A stretch of DNA of 64,000 nucleotides, taken from positions 2,976,001 through 3,040,000 of the forward strand of contig NZ_CP010271.1 of the NCBI RefSeq assembly GCF_001456355.1, written 5' to 3'. A program made the translations under genes and the position numbers. The first letter of the stretch is position 1; each line of letters starts with the position of its first letter. Below the pieces are notes generated by a model. That model did not search any database and was not told the DNA's origin. It worked only from the letters and a program-made list of their open reading frames with translations. Positions 11,009-18,833 of this stretch are shown in pieces. The stretch is from Mycobacteroides saopaulense. Lineage in GTDB: Bacteria > Actinomycetota > Actinomycetes > Mycobacteriales > Mycobacteriaceae.

Positions 11009-11530
11009 ATGAATATCCAATTCGGGGGACGTAGGAAGTTTCGGGTTGCGACGCGAACCCTTGCGGTCGCCGTCGCGGTGCTGTTGGTGTCGGCCGGTCT
11101 CGTCCGCGCGCCCAGCGCACGCGCCGACGATCTACTCAATTTCACCGGTACCACCGTCTCGGGTGCACCCTTCAACGGCGCCAGCCTCAAGGGCAAGCCG
11201 GTGGTGTTGTGGTTCTGGGCGGCCTACTGCCCGTTCTGCAATGGCGAAGGGCCACACGTGAGTGCGGTGTCGGCAGCCAATCCACGCGTCACCTTCGTGG
11301 GTATCTCGGGCCGCGGATCCGTCGGGGAAATGGAGGGATTCATCTCGCGCTATAACCTCCACTTCACCAACCTCAACGACGCCGACGGTTCGTTGTGGCG
11401 GCAGTTCGGTGTGCCCTGGCAGCCAGCGTATTTGTTCATCAACTCCAACGGCACCTCGGATTTTGTGAACAACCCGACGTCGTCGATGTCCGAGCAGGAG
11501 CTCAGTGACCGGGTGAAGGCACTGACCTGA
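11009..11530 (+). CDS. secreted thioredoxin-like protein (DsbE/DsbF/MPT53 type)
   Basis: Extracytoplasmic thiol-disulfide oxidoreductase of 173 residues. A signal peptide (residues 1-40, ending ARA-DDLL) precedes a thioredoxin fold with the active site WAAYCPFCNGE and a cis-proline loop in VPWQPAYLF. The ATG is preceded by a strong AGGAGG ribosome site. Its TGA overlaps the next gene, encoding a CcdA-like membrane protein. The pair mirrors M. tuberculosis mpt53-Rv2877c, so the likely role is oxidation or reduction of exported proteins with electrons exchanged through the CcdA-like partner. CPFC is closer to the DsbE/DsbF group than to cytosolic thioredoxin. Confidence 0.9.
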   Translation: MNIQFGGRRKFRVATRTLAVAVAVLLVSAGLVRAPSARADDLLNFTGTTVSGAPFNGASLKGKPVVLWFWAAYCPFCNGEGPHVSAVSAANPRVTFVGISGRGSVGEMEGFISRYNLHFTNLNDADGSLWRQFGVPWQPAYLFINSNGTSDFVNNPTSSMSEQELSDRVKALT

Positions 11531-12375
11531 CGTCACTGGCCTTCGCAGCCGGGCTGATCGCAGCGCTCAACCCGTGCGGTTTCGCATTGCTACCGGTCTA
11601 TCTCGCGCTCGTGGTGCGCGGCCCCGGGGCACAGATCGGGAAATCGCGGGCGCTGGCCCGGGCCGTCATAGCCACCGTGGTGATGGCGGCCGGATTCGTG
11701 GCGGTGTTCACTGTCTTCGGGCTGTTGACGGTTTCGGTGGCGTCAGTTGTGCAACGTTATTTGCCTTTTGTGACAGTGGTTTTCGGAATCGGGCTGGTGA
11801 TCCTCGGCCTGTGGTTACTGTCCGGCCGCGACATCATCGCGCTCATGCCCAAGGTGTTGGACGCGAACGCACCCACGACACGACTCGGCTCGATGTTCGG
11901 CTATGGCGTGGGATACGCAGTGGCGTCGCTGTCCTGCACCATCGGCCCGTTTCTCGCCGTGACCAGTACCACCTTCGAGAGTGGCTCCCTGTTCGACGGC
12001 GTCATGGTCTATCTGGCCTATGCCGCCGGCATCACCCTGGTGGTGGGAACGCTGGCGGTATCCACCGCGCTGGCCAGCACGGTGCTGTTGAACGGCATGC
12101 GCCGCGCGCTGCCGTACCTGAACCGAATCAGCGGCGCCATCCTGCTCGTCGTCGGCGCCTACGTCGGCTACTACGGCAGCTATGAGGTCAGGCTGTTCCA
12201 CGCCAACGGCAATCCCGACGATCCGATCATCAACGCGGCCGGGAAGATTCAGCGCACTATCTCGGGCTGGGTGTACTTGCACGGCGCGTGGCCGTGGTTG
12301 TTCGTCCTCGGTCTGGTGGCGGTCGGCGCGGCCATCTGGTGGCGCACCAACGTTTCGGAACCGCCGAGGAATTAG
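11527..12375 (+). CDS. CcdA/DsbD-like transmembrane thiol-electron carrier, probable CTG start
   Basis: Polytopic membrane protein of the cytochrome c biogenesis CcdA family, about 282 residues with six core helices. The conserved first helix AAGLIAALNPCGFALLP holds one redox cysteine, and the matching cysteine sits in YAVASLSCTIGPF. The first ordinary start codon (TTG 11587) lies after the NPCG motif and would delete it; upstream the frame closes at a TGA at 11506. Between them only CTG codons can start, and CTG 11527 overlaps the preceding TGA as CTGA, giving MTSLAFAAGL as in the family. The C-terminus adds a last helix and a short WWRTN tail. It is translationally coupled to the thioredoxin-like gene. 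Confidence 0.88.
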   Translation: MTSLAFAAGLIAALNPCGFALLPVYLALVVRGPGAQIGKSRALARAVIATVVMAAGFVAVFTVFGLLTVSVASVVQRYLPFVTVVFGIGLVILGLWLLSGRDIIALMPKVLDANAPTTRLGSMFGYGVGYAVASLSCTIGPFLAVTSTTFESGSLFDGVMVYLAYAAGITLVVGTLAVSTALASTVLLNGMRRALPYLNRISGAILLVVGAYVGYYGSYEVRLFHANGNPDDPIINAAGKIQRTISGWVYLHGAWPWLFVLGLVAVGAAIWWRTNVSEPPRN

Positions 12376-12385
12376 CCCCCTGGGC
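12375..12385. promoter_or_regulatory. short dyad upstream of the metallothionein-like gene
   Basis: GCCC-CCT-GGGC forms a small perfect dyad two bases before the putative -10 hexamer. It lies where a metal-sensing repressor would bind and faintly recalls C/G-rich CsoR/RicR operators, but it lacks their full TACCC...GGGTA form. It is a candidate only. Confidence 0.2.
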
Positions 12386-12386
12386 G

Positions 12387-12392
12387 TAGCAT
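12387..12392 (+). promoter_or_regulatory. predicted -10 hexamer of the metallothionein-like gene
   Basis: TAGCAT fits TANNNT and ends seven bases before the ATG at 12400, predicting a leaderless transcript. No ribosome-binding site is seen before that ATG, which agrees. Confidence 0.45.
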
Positions 12393-12399
12393 CATATGC

Positions 12400-12513
12400 A
12401 TGACTAGCAATGAGACCATGGAATCCGAAAAGACTGGGTCCTGCAACAACCCCAACTGCGCCTGCGCCGACTGTCAGTGTGGATCCAGTTGTAGCTGCGG
12501 CAGCGACAAGTAA
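12400..12513 (+). CDS. small Cys-rich metallothionein-like protein
   Basis: A 37-residue ORF with seven cysteines, all in the last 23 residues: C15, C20, C22, C25, C27, C31 and C33. The C-x-C-x2-C-x-C-G-x2-C-x-C-G pattern (ACADCQCGSSCSCGSDK) is that of metallothioneins, which chelate Cu(I) or Zn(II) through thiolate clusters. The N-terminal 14 residues are polar and Cys-free. It does not resemble the recalled M. tuberculosis MymT sequence closely. The gene lies 24 bp after the CcdA-like gene, on the same strand, with its own candidate promoter. A metal-buffering role is inferred from composition only; the coding assignment rests on the non-random cysteine pattern. Confidence 0.72.
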   Translation: MTSNETMESEKTGSCNNPNCACADCQCGSSCSCGSDK

Positions 12514-12555
12514 CCCCAGGGAATACCGGGGGCGGGCCTATGCGTTCGCCGTGAG

Positions 12556-13392
12556 GTGACCGCACCCGAGTTTGCCCCATACGGATTCTTCACTCTCTAC
12601 TCGGCGGTGGACGCCGAGCTGCTGCGTACCGTCGAGAACCTTGGATTTGATACCGCGTGGCTGGGCGGCTCGCCCCCTGCGGATCTGCCGTGGGTCGATC
12701 CGCTGCTTTCCGCCACCGAGCGGATCAGGATCGTGACCGCGATCGTCAACATCTGGTCGGCGCCCGCGCGAGAGGCCGGCCAATCATGGCAGCGCATCGA
12801 AGCGGCCCACCCCGGGCGCTTCATCCTCGGTATCGGCGCCGGCCACCCCGAGATCGACAGCGGCCTGCCCTATAAGCCGTACTCGGGACTCGTGGAATAC
12901 CTCGATGTGCTGGACGAGGTGGGTATACCGAAGGAAGGTCGGGGGCTGGCCGCGTTGGCGGAGAAGTCACTCAAACTCGCCACCCACCGCTCGGCACTGG
13001 CACACCCGTACCTCACCCCGCCGTCGCATACCCGTTGGGCTCGTGAGCTTCTGGGACCCGATGCGATCATCGTCCCGGAGCAGAAGGTGGTCCTGACCAC
13101 CGACCCCGAGGAAGCCCGCGCCATCGGGCGCCAGGCTCTGGACGTGTACCTGGGCCTGTCCAACTACCTGACGATGCTGGAGCGGTTTGCGGGCAGCAAG
13201 GATGACCTGGTCAAGCCCGGCAGCGACAAGCTGGTGGATTCCCTTGTCGCATATGGAACTCCGGAACAGATCGCAGCCCGGCTGCAGGAACATCGAGAGG
13301 CCGGTGCCACCCAAGTAGCCATCCAGGTGCTGGGCGATCCTGCCGAACGTGCGCAGACGCTAGGTGTTTTGGCTCGCGAGTTGGGTCTCTAG
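12556..13392 (+). CDS. LLM-class F420-dependent oxidoreductase
   Basis: Luciferase-like monooxygenase-fold protein of 278 residues, a group that in mycobacteria mostly uses coenzyme F420. It shows the TIM-barrel strands and the features [41 protein letters not shown] and the C-terminal [19 protein letters not shown]. The start is taken as GTG 12556. The substrate is unknown. The 3' end overlaps the 3' end of the convergent smc gene by 33 bp. F420 supply is encoded in part by fbiD later in this window. Confidence 0.85.
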   Translation: MTAPEFAPYGFFTLYSAVDAELLRTVENLGFDTAWLGGSPPADLPWVDPLLSATERIRIVTAIVNIWSAPAREAGQSWQRIEAAHPGRFILGIGAGHPEIDSGLPYKPYSGLVEYLDVLDEVGIPKEGRGLAALAEKSLKLATHRSALAHPYLTPPSHTRWARELLGPDAIIVPEQKVVLTTDPEEARAIGRQALDVYLGLSNYLTMLERFAGSKDDLVKPGSDKLVDSLVAYGTPEQIAARLQEHREAGATQVAIQVLGDPAERAQTLGVLARELGL

Positions 13393-16300
13393 ACCGCGCA
13401 TCCGCTGCGAGACCACCTGCGTGATGCCGTCATCACGCATGCTGACGCCGTAGAGCGCGTCGGCGACCTCCATCGTCGGCTTCTGGTGGGTGATGACGAT
13501 CAGCTGCGACTTCTCGCGAAGCTGCTCGAACAGCCCGATCAGCCGCTGCAGGTTGACATCGTCGAGAGCGGCTTCGACCTCGTCCATCACATAGAACGGT
13601 GACGGGCGAGCGCGGAAAATGGCCACCAGCATCGCGACGGCGGTCAGCGACTTCTCGCCGCCGGACAGCAGCGAGAGGCGCTTGACCTTCTTGCCCGGTG
13701 GACGCGCTTCCACCTCGATGCCGGTGGTGAGCATGTCGTTGGGATCGGTGAGCACCAGCCGTCCCTCGCCACCGGGGAACAGCGACGAGAACACGCCTTT
13801 GAACTCGCGCTCCACATCGGCATAGGCCTCGGTGAACACCTGCAGGATTCGCTCGTCCACGTCGGCCACCACATCGAGCAGGTCCTTGCGGGCGGCCTTG
13901 ACGTCCTCGAGCTGCGTGGACAAGAAGTTGTAGCGTTCTTCCAGCGCTGCGAACTCTTCCAGGGCAAGGGGATTCACCTTGCCCAGCTCCCGCAGATCCT
14001 TCTCCGCGCGCTTGGCGCGGCGTTCCTGGGTGTCCCGGTCGAACGGCATGGGCTGGGGCGCGTTCACCTGCTCTCCGCGCTCGCGAGCCTGCTCGTACTC
14101 GTCGACCTCCTGCTGGGTCGGCGGCAGCTCGACATGCGGACCGTATTCGGCGATGAGGTCGTCGGCGGCCATACCGAACTGTTCGAGCACCTGCTCGGAG
14201 AGCTGCTCGATGCGAAGGGCCGCCTGGGCCTTGGCGACCTCGTCGCGATGCAGTGCATCGGTCAGGCGTCCCTGGGCTGCGGCGAGTTCACGAACCTGGT
14301 CGCGCACGGCACCGAGTGCCGACGTGTGCTGGGCACGGGTCGCACCGAGTTGATCGCGGCGCGCGGACGCGGCGGCCACCACACGCTCCAGGCGGGCGGC
14401 GACCAATCGCCCCGATTCGGCGACCGCGGCGGCCACGGCGGCGGCCCGCATCCGCGCGGCGGCGGCCCGCTCCGCCCTGGCTCGCGCCTCGCGCTCGGCC
14501 ATCGCCGCCCGGCGCAACGAATCAGCCTTGCCGCGAACAGAATTCACCCGCTCCTCGGAGGTACGCACCGCCAGACGCGCCTCGATCTCGACGGAACGCG
14601 CCTCCTCCAGCTCGATAGCCATGTCGTCGCGGTCGATGGGCTCGTCGTCGAACAGATTGGGCGCTTCTTCGGCGTTGCGCAGCCGAGACTCGACCTCGGC
14701 CAGCTCCTCCATAGTCTTGGCGCGGTTGACTTCCAGCTGATCACGTTGCTGCGTCAGCTTTTTCACTTCGTTGTCGGCGCTGCGCGCATCCTGCCCGACG
14801 CGGCCCAGCTGTTCGTACACCGCCGAGATGGCGGCGTCGGATTCGTTGAGGGCGGCCAACGCCTGCTCGGCGGTATCTTGCCGCGCGGTCTGCTCCGCGA
14901 GCGCACCGGCCAGCGCGGCGGAGATCTCGCCCACCTGAGTCTCGGTGGCCCGCAGCTCTTCTCCCGCGGCCTCGATGGCGGCCTGCACCTCCAGCGTGCT
15001 CTGCTTCTTGTCCGAGCCACCGGCGACCCAGCCGGCGCCCACCCGGTCACCGTCGATCGTCACGGCCCGCAGCAGCGGATTGGCCAGCACCACCTCGATG
15101 GCGGCGCCGAGCTCGTCGACAACCACCACCGAGGCCAGCATCGCGGACACGGCAGCGGCCAGCCGCTCGGGTGCCTCCACCAGATCTGTCGCCCAATGCG
15201 CGCCGGCCGGCAGGCTGACAGCGGGGCGCGCGTGCGCGTGCGCAGGCCAACCGCCGAACACGATCGCGGCACGCCCTCCGTCGGAAGCCTTCAGTGCGGC
15301 GACAGCGGCCTGCGCGGCAGCCGGGTTCTCCGCGGCCACCGCGTCGGCAGCCGGGCCCATCGCGGTCGCGATCGCGCCCTGGTAGCCCGGACGCACCTTG
15401 ACCAGCTGTGCGATCGAACCGAAAATTCCAGCACCGCTTCGGTTCTCAGCCAGCCACGCGGATCCGTCTTTGCGTTCCAGACCAATCGCCAAGGCGTCGA
15501 TACGCGCCTTCAGCGAGGCGACCTGGCGCTCCGCCTGACGTTCGGCCGACTGCAGCTCCGCGACCCGCTCATTGGCAATCGACAACGCGGAGACCGACCG
15601 CTCGTGATGCTCGTCCAGCCCCACCTCGCCCTGGTCCAGCTCGGCTACGCGCGCCTTGACGGTGTCGAATTCGGACTGCGCGGCCTCGCCGCGCACCGTT
15701 GCCTCCCCGATCGCCTCGGTCAGCCGCTGCGCTTGGCCCTCAATGGATTCCAGCCGAGTGCGCATGGTGTCGACCTGGCCGGTCAGCCGGGCCAAACCTT
15801 CGCGACGATCCGCCTCGGCGGCAACCGCGGCCAGGTGTTGGCGCTGTGCCTGGGCGACCGCAGCCTCCCGGGCGGACAGCTCGGCCTTGGCCGTGGCCAG
15901 CTGCTCGGTCACCGTTTCCAGCTGTGCGATCAGCAGGCGTTCCTGCTCGGCGACGCGTTCGGCCTGTGCCTCGAGCTCTTCCGGATCGGGTCCGGTCGGC
16001 GCGGCCACCACCTCATCGAGGTGGCTGGCCCGCTCCCCGGCGATCCGGACGGTGGCGCTGACGCGCTCGGCCAGTGCCGAGAGCCGGAACCAAGTCTGTT
16101 GGGCCAACTCGGCCTGTGGCATCAGCTCGTTCAGTGCCGTCTCGTGCTCGGCCAGCAACGCGGTCGCCACATCGAGCCTCTCGGTGATCTCCGCGTGTTC
16201 CTTGCGCAGCGCCGTCTCGGCGTCGTTGGTTCCGTCGAAATCCGCGCGGCGGGACACCAGGTCATCGGCGGCAAGGCGTAGTCGTGCGTCTCGCAGGTCA

Positions 16301-16959
16301 GCCTGCACGGTGGCGGCACGGCGCGCGACTTCCGCTTGGCGGCCAAGTGGTTTGAGCTGACGGCGCAGCTCGGTGGTGAGGTCGGTGAGCCGGGCCAGGT
16401 TCGCGGCCATCGACTCGAGCTTGCGGACCGCCTTTTCTTTGCGCTTGCGGTGCTTGAGCACCCCGGCCGCTTCTTCGACGAACGCGCGGCGGTCCTCCGG
16501 ACGAGACTCCAGGATCTGCGACAGGCGTCCCTGGCCGACGATGACGTGCATCTCCCGCCCGATGCCCGAATCGGACAGCAGTTCCTGGACATCCATCAGG
16601 CGGCAGGCCTGGCCATTGATCTCGTACTCGCCGGCGCCGTCCCGGAACATGCGCCGGGTGATCGAAACCTCGGAGTACTCGATCGGCAGCGCGTGATCGG
16701 AGTTGTCGATCGTCAGGGTGACCTCGGCACGCCCCAACGGGGCACGGCTGGAGGTACCCGCGAAGATGACGTCTTCCATCTTGCCGCCGCGTAGCGCCTT
16801 GGCGCCCTGCTCACCCATCACCCAGGACAGGGCGTCCACGACGTTGGACTTCCCCGAACCATTGGGGCCGACCACGCAGGTGATACCGGGTTCCAGACGC
16901 AGAGTCGTCGGCGAAGCAAAGGACTTGAAGCCCTTCAGCGTCAGACTCTTGAGGTGCAC
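13360..16959 (-). CDS. smc: chromosome segregation protein SMC
   Basis: Structural-maintenance-of-chromosomes ATPase (1199 residues) that compacts and resolves the chromosome with ScpA/ScpB. The N-terminal head has Walker [15 protein letters not shown], followed by a long coiled coil, a central hinge ([15 protein letters not shown] to about [11 protein letters not shown]), a second coiled coil, and the C-terminal head with [15 protein letters not shown] signature and Walker [14 protein letters not shown]. The start is GTG 16959 ([14 protein letters not shown]), with a TACTCT hexamer eight bases upstream. The stop lies inside the convergent LLM gene. It corresponds to Rv2922c; acyP and the OsmC gene follow upstream as in M. 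tuberculosis. Confidence 0.97.
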   Translation of the reverse strand: MHLKSLTLKGFKSFASPTTLRLEPGITCVVGPNGSGKSNVVDALSWVMGEQGAKALRGGKMEDVIFAGTSSRAPLGRAEVTLTIDNSDHALPIEYSEVSITRRMFRDGAGEYEINGQACRLMDVQELLSDSGIGREMHVIVGQGRLSQILESRPEDRRAFVEEAAGVLKHRKRKEKAVRKLESMAANLARLTDLTTELRRQLKPLGRQAEVARRAATVQADLRDARLRLAADDLVSRRADFDGTNDAETALRKEHAEITERLDVATALLAEHETALNELMPQAELAQQTWFRLSALAERVSATVRIAGERASHLDEVVAAPTGPDPEELEAQAERVAEQERLLIAQLETVTEQLATAKAELSAREAAVAQAQRQHLAAVAAEADRREGLARLTGQVDTMRTRLESIEGQAQRLTEAIGEATVRGEAAQSEFDTVKARVAELDQGEVGLDEHHERSVSALSIANERVAELQSAERQAERQVASLKARIDALAIGLERKDGSAWLAENRSGAGIFGSIAQLVKVRPGYQGAIATAMGPAADAVAAENPAAAQAAVAALKASDGGRAAIVFGGWPAHAHARPAVSLPAGAHWATDLVEAPERLAAAVSAMLASVVVVDELGAAIEVVLANPLLRAVTIDGDRVGAGWVAGGSDKKQSTLEVQAAIEAAGEELRATETQVGEISAALAGALAEQTARQDTAEQALAALNESDAAISAVYEQLGRVGQDARSADNEVKKLTQQRDQLEVNRAKTMEELAEVESRLRNAEEAPNLFDDEPIDRDDMAIELEEARSVEIEARLAVRTSEERVNSVRGKADSLRRAAMAEREARARAERAAAARMRAAAVAAAVAESGRLVAARLERVVAAASARRDQLGATRAQHTSALGAVRDQVRELAAAQGRLTDALHRDEVAKAQAALRIEQLSEQVLEQFGMAADDLIAEYGPHVELPPTQQEVDEYEQARERGEQVNAPQPMPFDRDTQERRAKRAEKDLRELGKVNPLALEEFAALEERYNFLSTQLEDVKAARKDLLDVVADVDERILQVFTEAYADVEREFKGVFSSLFPGGEGRLVLTDPNDMLTTGIEVEARPPGKKVKRLSLLSGGEKSLTAVAMLVAIFRARPSPFYVMDEVEAALDDVNLQRLIGLFEQLREKSQLIVITHQKPTMEVADALYGVSMRDDGITQVVSQRMRGLETQLASQNT

Positions 16960-17018
16960 AGCGGGCCAGAGTACCTGCCGATGAGCCCCTCAGGCGACGA
17001 GAAACGGCCCGAGTGGGG

Positions 17019-17294
17019 CTATCGCTCGCTAAACCCGGAGATGGGCTCGCCGGGCTCCTGCCAGCTATCCACCACAAGGTCTACGCGACCTGGCGTTTCA
17101 CCGCTGTTCAACTTGGCAAGCAGCTGTTCACACAAGGCCTTGTCACCCTGCGCGACCACGTGCACCCGGCCGTCGCGCGTGTTGGCGGCATATCCGGTCA
17201 AGCCGAGTTCAAGGGCACGGGATCGCACCCACCAACGGAACCCGACCCCCTGGACGTGCCCGTGCACCCACGCAGATAGGCGGACCTCCGACAT
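17019..17294 (-). CDS. acyP: acylphosphatase
   Basis: A 91-residue acylphosphatase hydrolysing acyl-phosphate bonds. The phosphate-binding loop HVQGVGFRWWVR contains the essential arginine, and GYAANTRDGRVHVVAQG contains the catalytic asparagine. The ATG at 17294 lies three bases after the stop of the OsmC-family gene, so the two are cotranscribed. It corresponds to the small gene Rv2922A next to smc in M. tuberculosis. Confidence 0.93.
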   Translation of the reverse strand: MSEVRLSAWVHGHVQGVGFRWWVRSRALELGLTGYAANTRDGRVHVVAQGDKALCEQLLAKLNSGETPGRVDLVVDSWQEPGEPISGFSER

Positions 17295-17297
17295 CTG

Positions 17298-17720
17298 CTA
17301 CCGGTCTTCGCGCAAGCGCTCATCCACCGTGAAGTTCACCTCGGCTCCGGCCTTCAGCGTGCGGCCCACGGTGCAGACCTGGTCGACGGCGCGTTCCACG
17401 ACGGTCAACACCCGCTCACGCTCCTCGGGGGTGAGCCCGCTCAGATCGATGACCATCTTCTCGTCCAGCACCGGGTAGCGCTCCTGCTCCCGATCGGCGG
17501 GCCCGCTGACCTCGATGCGCACCTGGTAGTCCTCGCCGAGGCGGCGTGCCAGGGGCTGGTCGCTGGACATCCCGCTGCAGGCCGCGAGCGCGATCTTGAG
17601 CAGCTCTCCCGGGGTGAAGACCCCGTCGACGGTCTCCGATCCGATCAGCACCTCTGCGCCTCGGGAGCTGTGTCCCGTGTAGCGCCGATTGCCCGTACGC
17701 TCTACCCATAATGACGTCAC
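17298..17720 (-). CDS. OsmC/Ohr-family peroxide reductase
   Basis: A 140-residue OsmC-like protein, a family that reduces organic hydroperoxides with a Cys pair. The reactive cysteines are visible in ALAACSGMSSD (about C48) and VDQVCTVGRTL (about C115). The start is GTG 17720 (MTSLWVERTGNRRYTG), matching the N-terminus recalled for Rv2923c. A TAGCAT hexamer lies seven bases upstream (17728-17733), suggesting a leaderless mRNA. The start overlaps the divergent gene at 17711 by ten bases inside the palindrome TGACGTCA. Confidence 0.92.
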   Translation of the reverse strand: MTSLWVERTGNRRYTGHSSRGAEVLIGSETVDGVFTPGELLKIALAACSGMSSDQPLARRLGEDYQVRIEVSGPADREQERYPVLDEKMVIDLSGLTPEERERVLTVVERAVDQVCTVGRTLKAGAEVNFTVDERLREDR

Positions 17721-18154
17721 GCCCGCAATGCTATGTAATCGCCGCGATCACAGCCGCGGCGACTTTCTGCACGTCATTTTTGTGGGCGCCACGTGCCGCG
17801 GCGGAGCCGATAGTGACGCTAGAGTCACTATTGCTGCGTCCGTACAGCGAGGTACGGGCGCAGTTGTTGTCTGGTTCGTGGGGTCCTCGCATCGAAGAGC
17901 TGGTCTACATCCCGCCGGGCGATCCCAAGATCGTGCCCACGTCGGCGATGCGACAGACCTACACGGTGGTGGATACCTGCTTCACCAAGCGGATCACCCC
18001 GATGGGGATCTACCTTCTTCTCGCGTCCCCGGAGACCGTCGAAAAGGTCGGCGCCGACAACTTCCGGGCCACCTACGGGCAGTTGGTGCCGAAGTATCGC
18101 CCGGGTTGTGACCCGGATGTGCAGCAGATCGACCTCGGCCGCCCGCCGTTCTGA
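17711..18154 (+). CDS. secreted protein of unknown function
   Basis: A 147-residue exported protein I do not recognise. The N-terminus is a signal peptide (hydrophobic residues about 9-25, cleavage near RAAA-EPIV). The mature part contains a Cys pair (VDTCFTK and RPGCDPD) and the motif VPKYRPGCDPD close to the C-terminus. The ATG is the only plausible start, and it lies within ten bases of overlap with the divergent OsmC-family start. It converges on kdpE, with four bases between the two stops. Confidence 0.7.
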   Translation: MTSRPQCYVIAAITAAATFCTSFLWAPRAAAEPIVTLESLLLRPYSEVRAQLLSGSWGPRIEELVYIPPGDPKIVPTSAMRQTYTVVDTCFTKRITPMGIYLLLASPETVEKVGADNFRATYGQLVPKYRPGCDPDVQQIDLGRPPF

Positions 18155-18158
18155 GCGG

Positions 18159-18833
18159 TCACTCCTGGAAGCGGTATCCCATCCCCGCCTCGGTGAGCAG
18201 ATGCTTGGGATGAGCCGGATCGATTTCCAGTTTGCGGCGCAGCTGCGCGAGATACACACGCAAGTAATGGGTTTCGGAGCTGTAGGCCGGGCCCCACACC
18301 TCGTGCAATAACTCTTTCTGCCCCACCAGTTTTCCGCGATTGCGCACCAGCACCGCCAACATCGACCACTCGGTGGGCGTCAGGTGCACCTCTCTGCCGT
18401 CGCGGATGACCTTGTGCGAGGAAAGATCCACGTCGAAGGTCTCGGTACGGACCACCGGTTCGGCGCTATCGGGTGTGCCTCGGCGCACCGCGGCCCGCAG
18501 CCGGGCCAGGAACTCGTCCATGCCGAAGGGCTTGGTCACATAGTCGTCAGCACCGGCGTCGAGCGCCTCCACCTTGTCCGCCGAATCGGTGCGCGCCGAG
18601 AGAACGATGACCGGCACGTCCGTCCAGCCGCGTAGCCCGGCCAATACCTCGGTGCCGTCCATGTCGGGCAGTCCGAGGTCCAGGATCACCACCTCGGGCT
18701 GCGTCTCTGCCGCCGCGCGCAGGGCACCCGCTCCCGAGGAGGCCGTCACCACCTCGTAGCCGCGTGCCGACAGGTTGATCCGCATGGCACGCAGGATCTG
18801 TGGCTCATCGTCGACCACCAGCACCCGTGTCAC
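18159..18833 (-). CDS. kdpE: KDP operon response regulator KdpE
   Basis: OmpR-family response regulator (224 residues). The receiver domain contains the phosphorylated Asp in VVILDLGLPDMDGTE, Ser/Thr in VLSARTD and Lys in VTKPFGMDEF. A winged-helix DNA-binding domain follows (LTPTEWSMLAVLVRNRGKLV ... YLRVYLAQLRRKLE). The GTG start overlaps the kdpD stop as GTGA. It should receive phosphate from KdpD and activate the kdp operon during potassium limitation. Confidence 0.95.
   Translation of the reverse strand: MTRVLVVDDEPQILRAMRINLSARGYEVVTASSGAGALRAAAETQPEVVILDLGLPDMDGTEVLAGLRGWTDVPVIVLSARTDSADKVEALDAGADDYVTKPFGMDEFLARLRAAVRRGTPDSAEPVVRTETFDVDLSSHKVIRDGREVHLTPTEWSMLAVLVRNRGKLVGQKELLHEVWGPAYSSETHYLRVYLAQLRRKLEIDPAHPKHLLTEAGMGYRFQE

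Noticed and set aside
14134..16281. 715-codon open frame on the plus strand inside smc
   Set aside because: It is antisense to the smc coiled-coil coding sequence; the amino-acid composition (His/Arg/Gly/Leu-rich) and lack of any domain show that it is a high-GC shadow frame.
17711..17719. TGACGTCA as a CRE-like regulatory palindrome
   Set aside because: It coincides with two overlapping start codons encoding M-T-S on both strands, which explains the symmetry.
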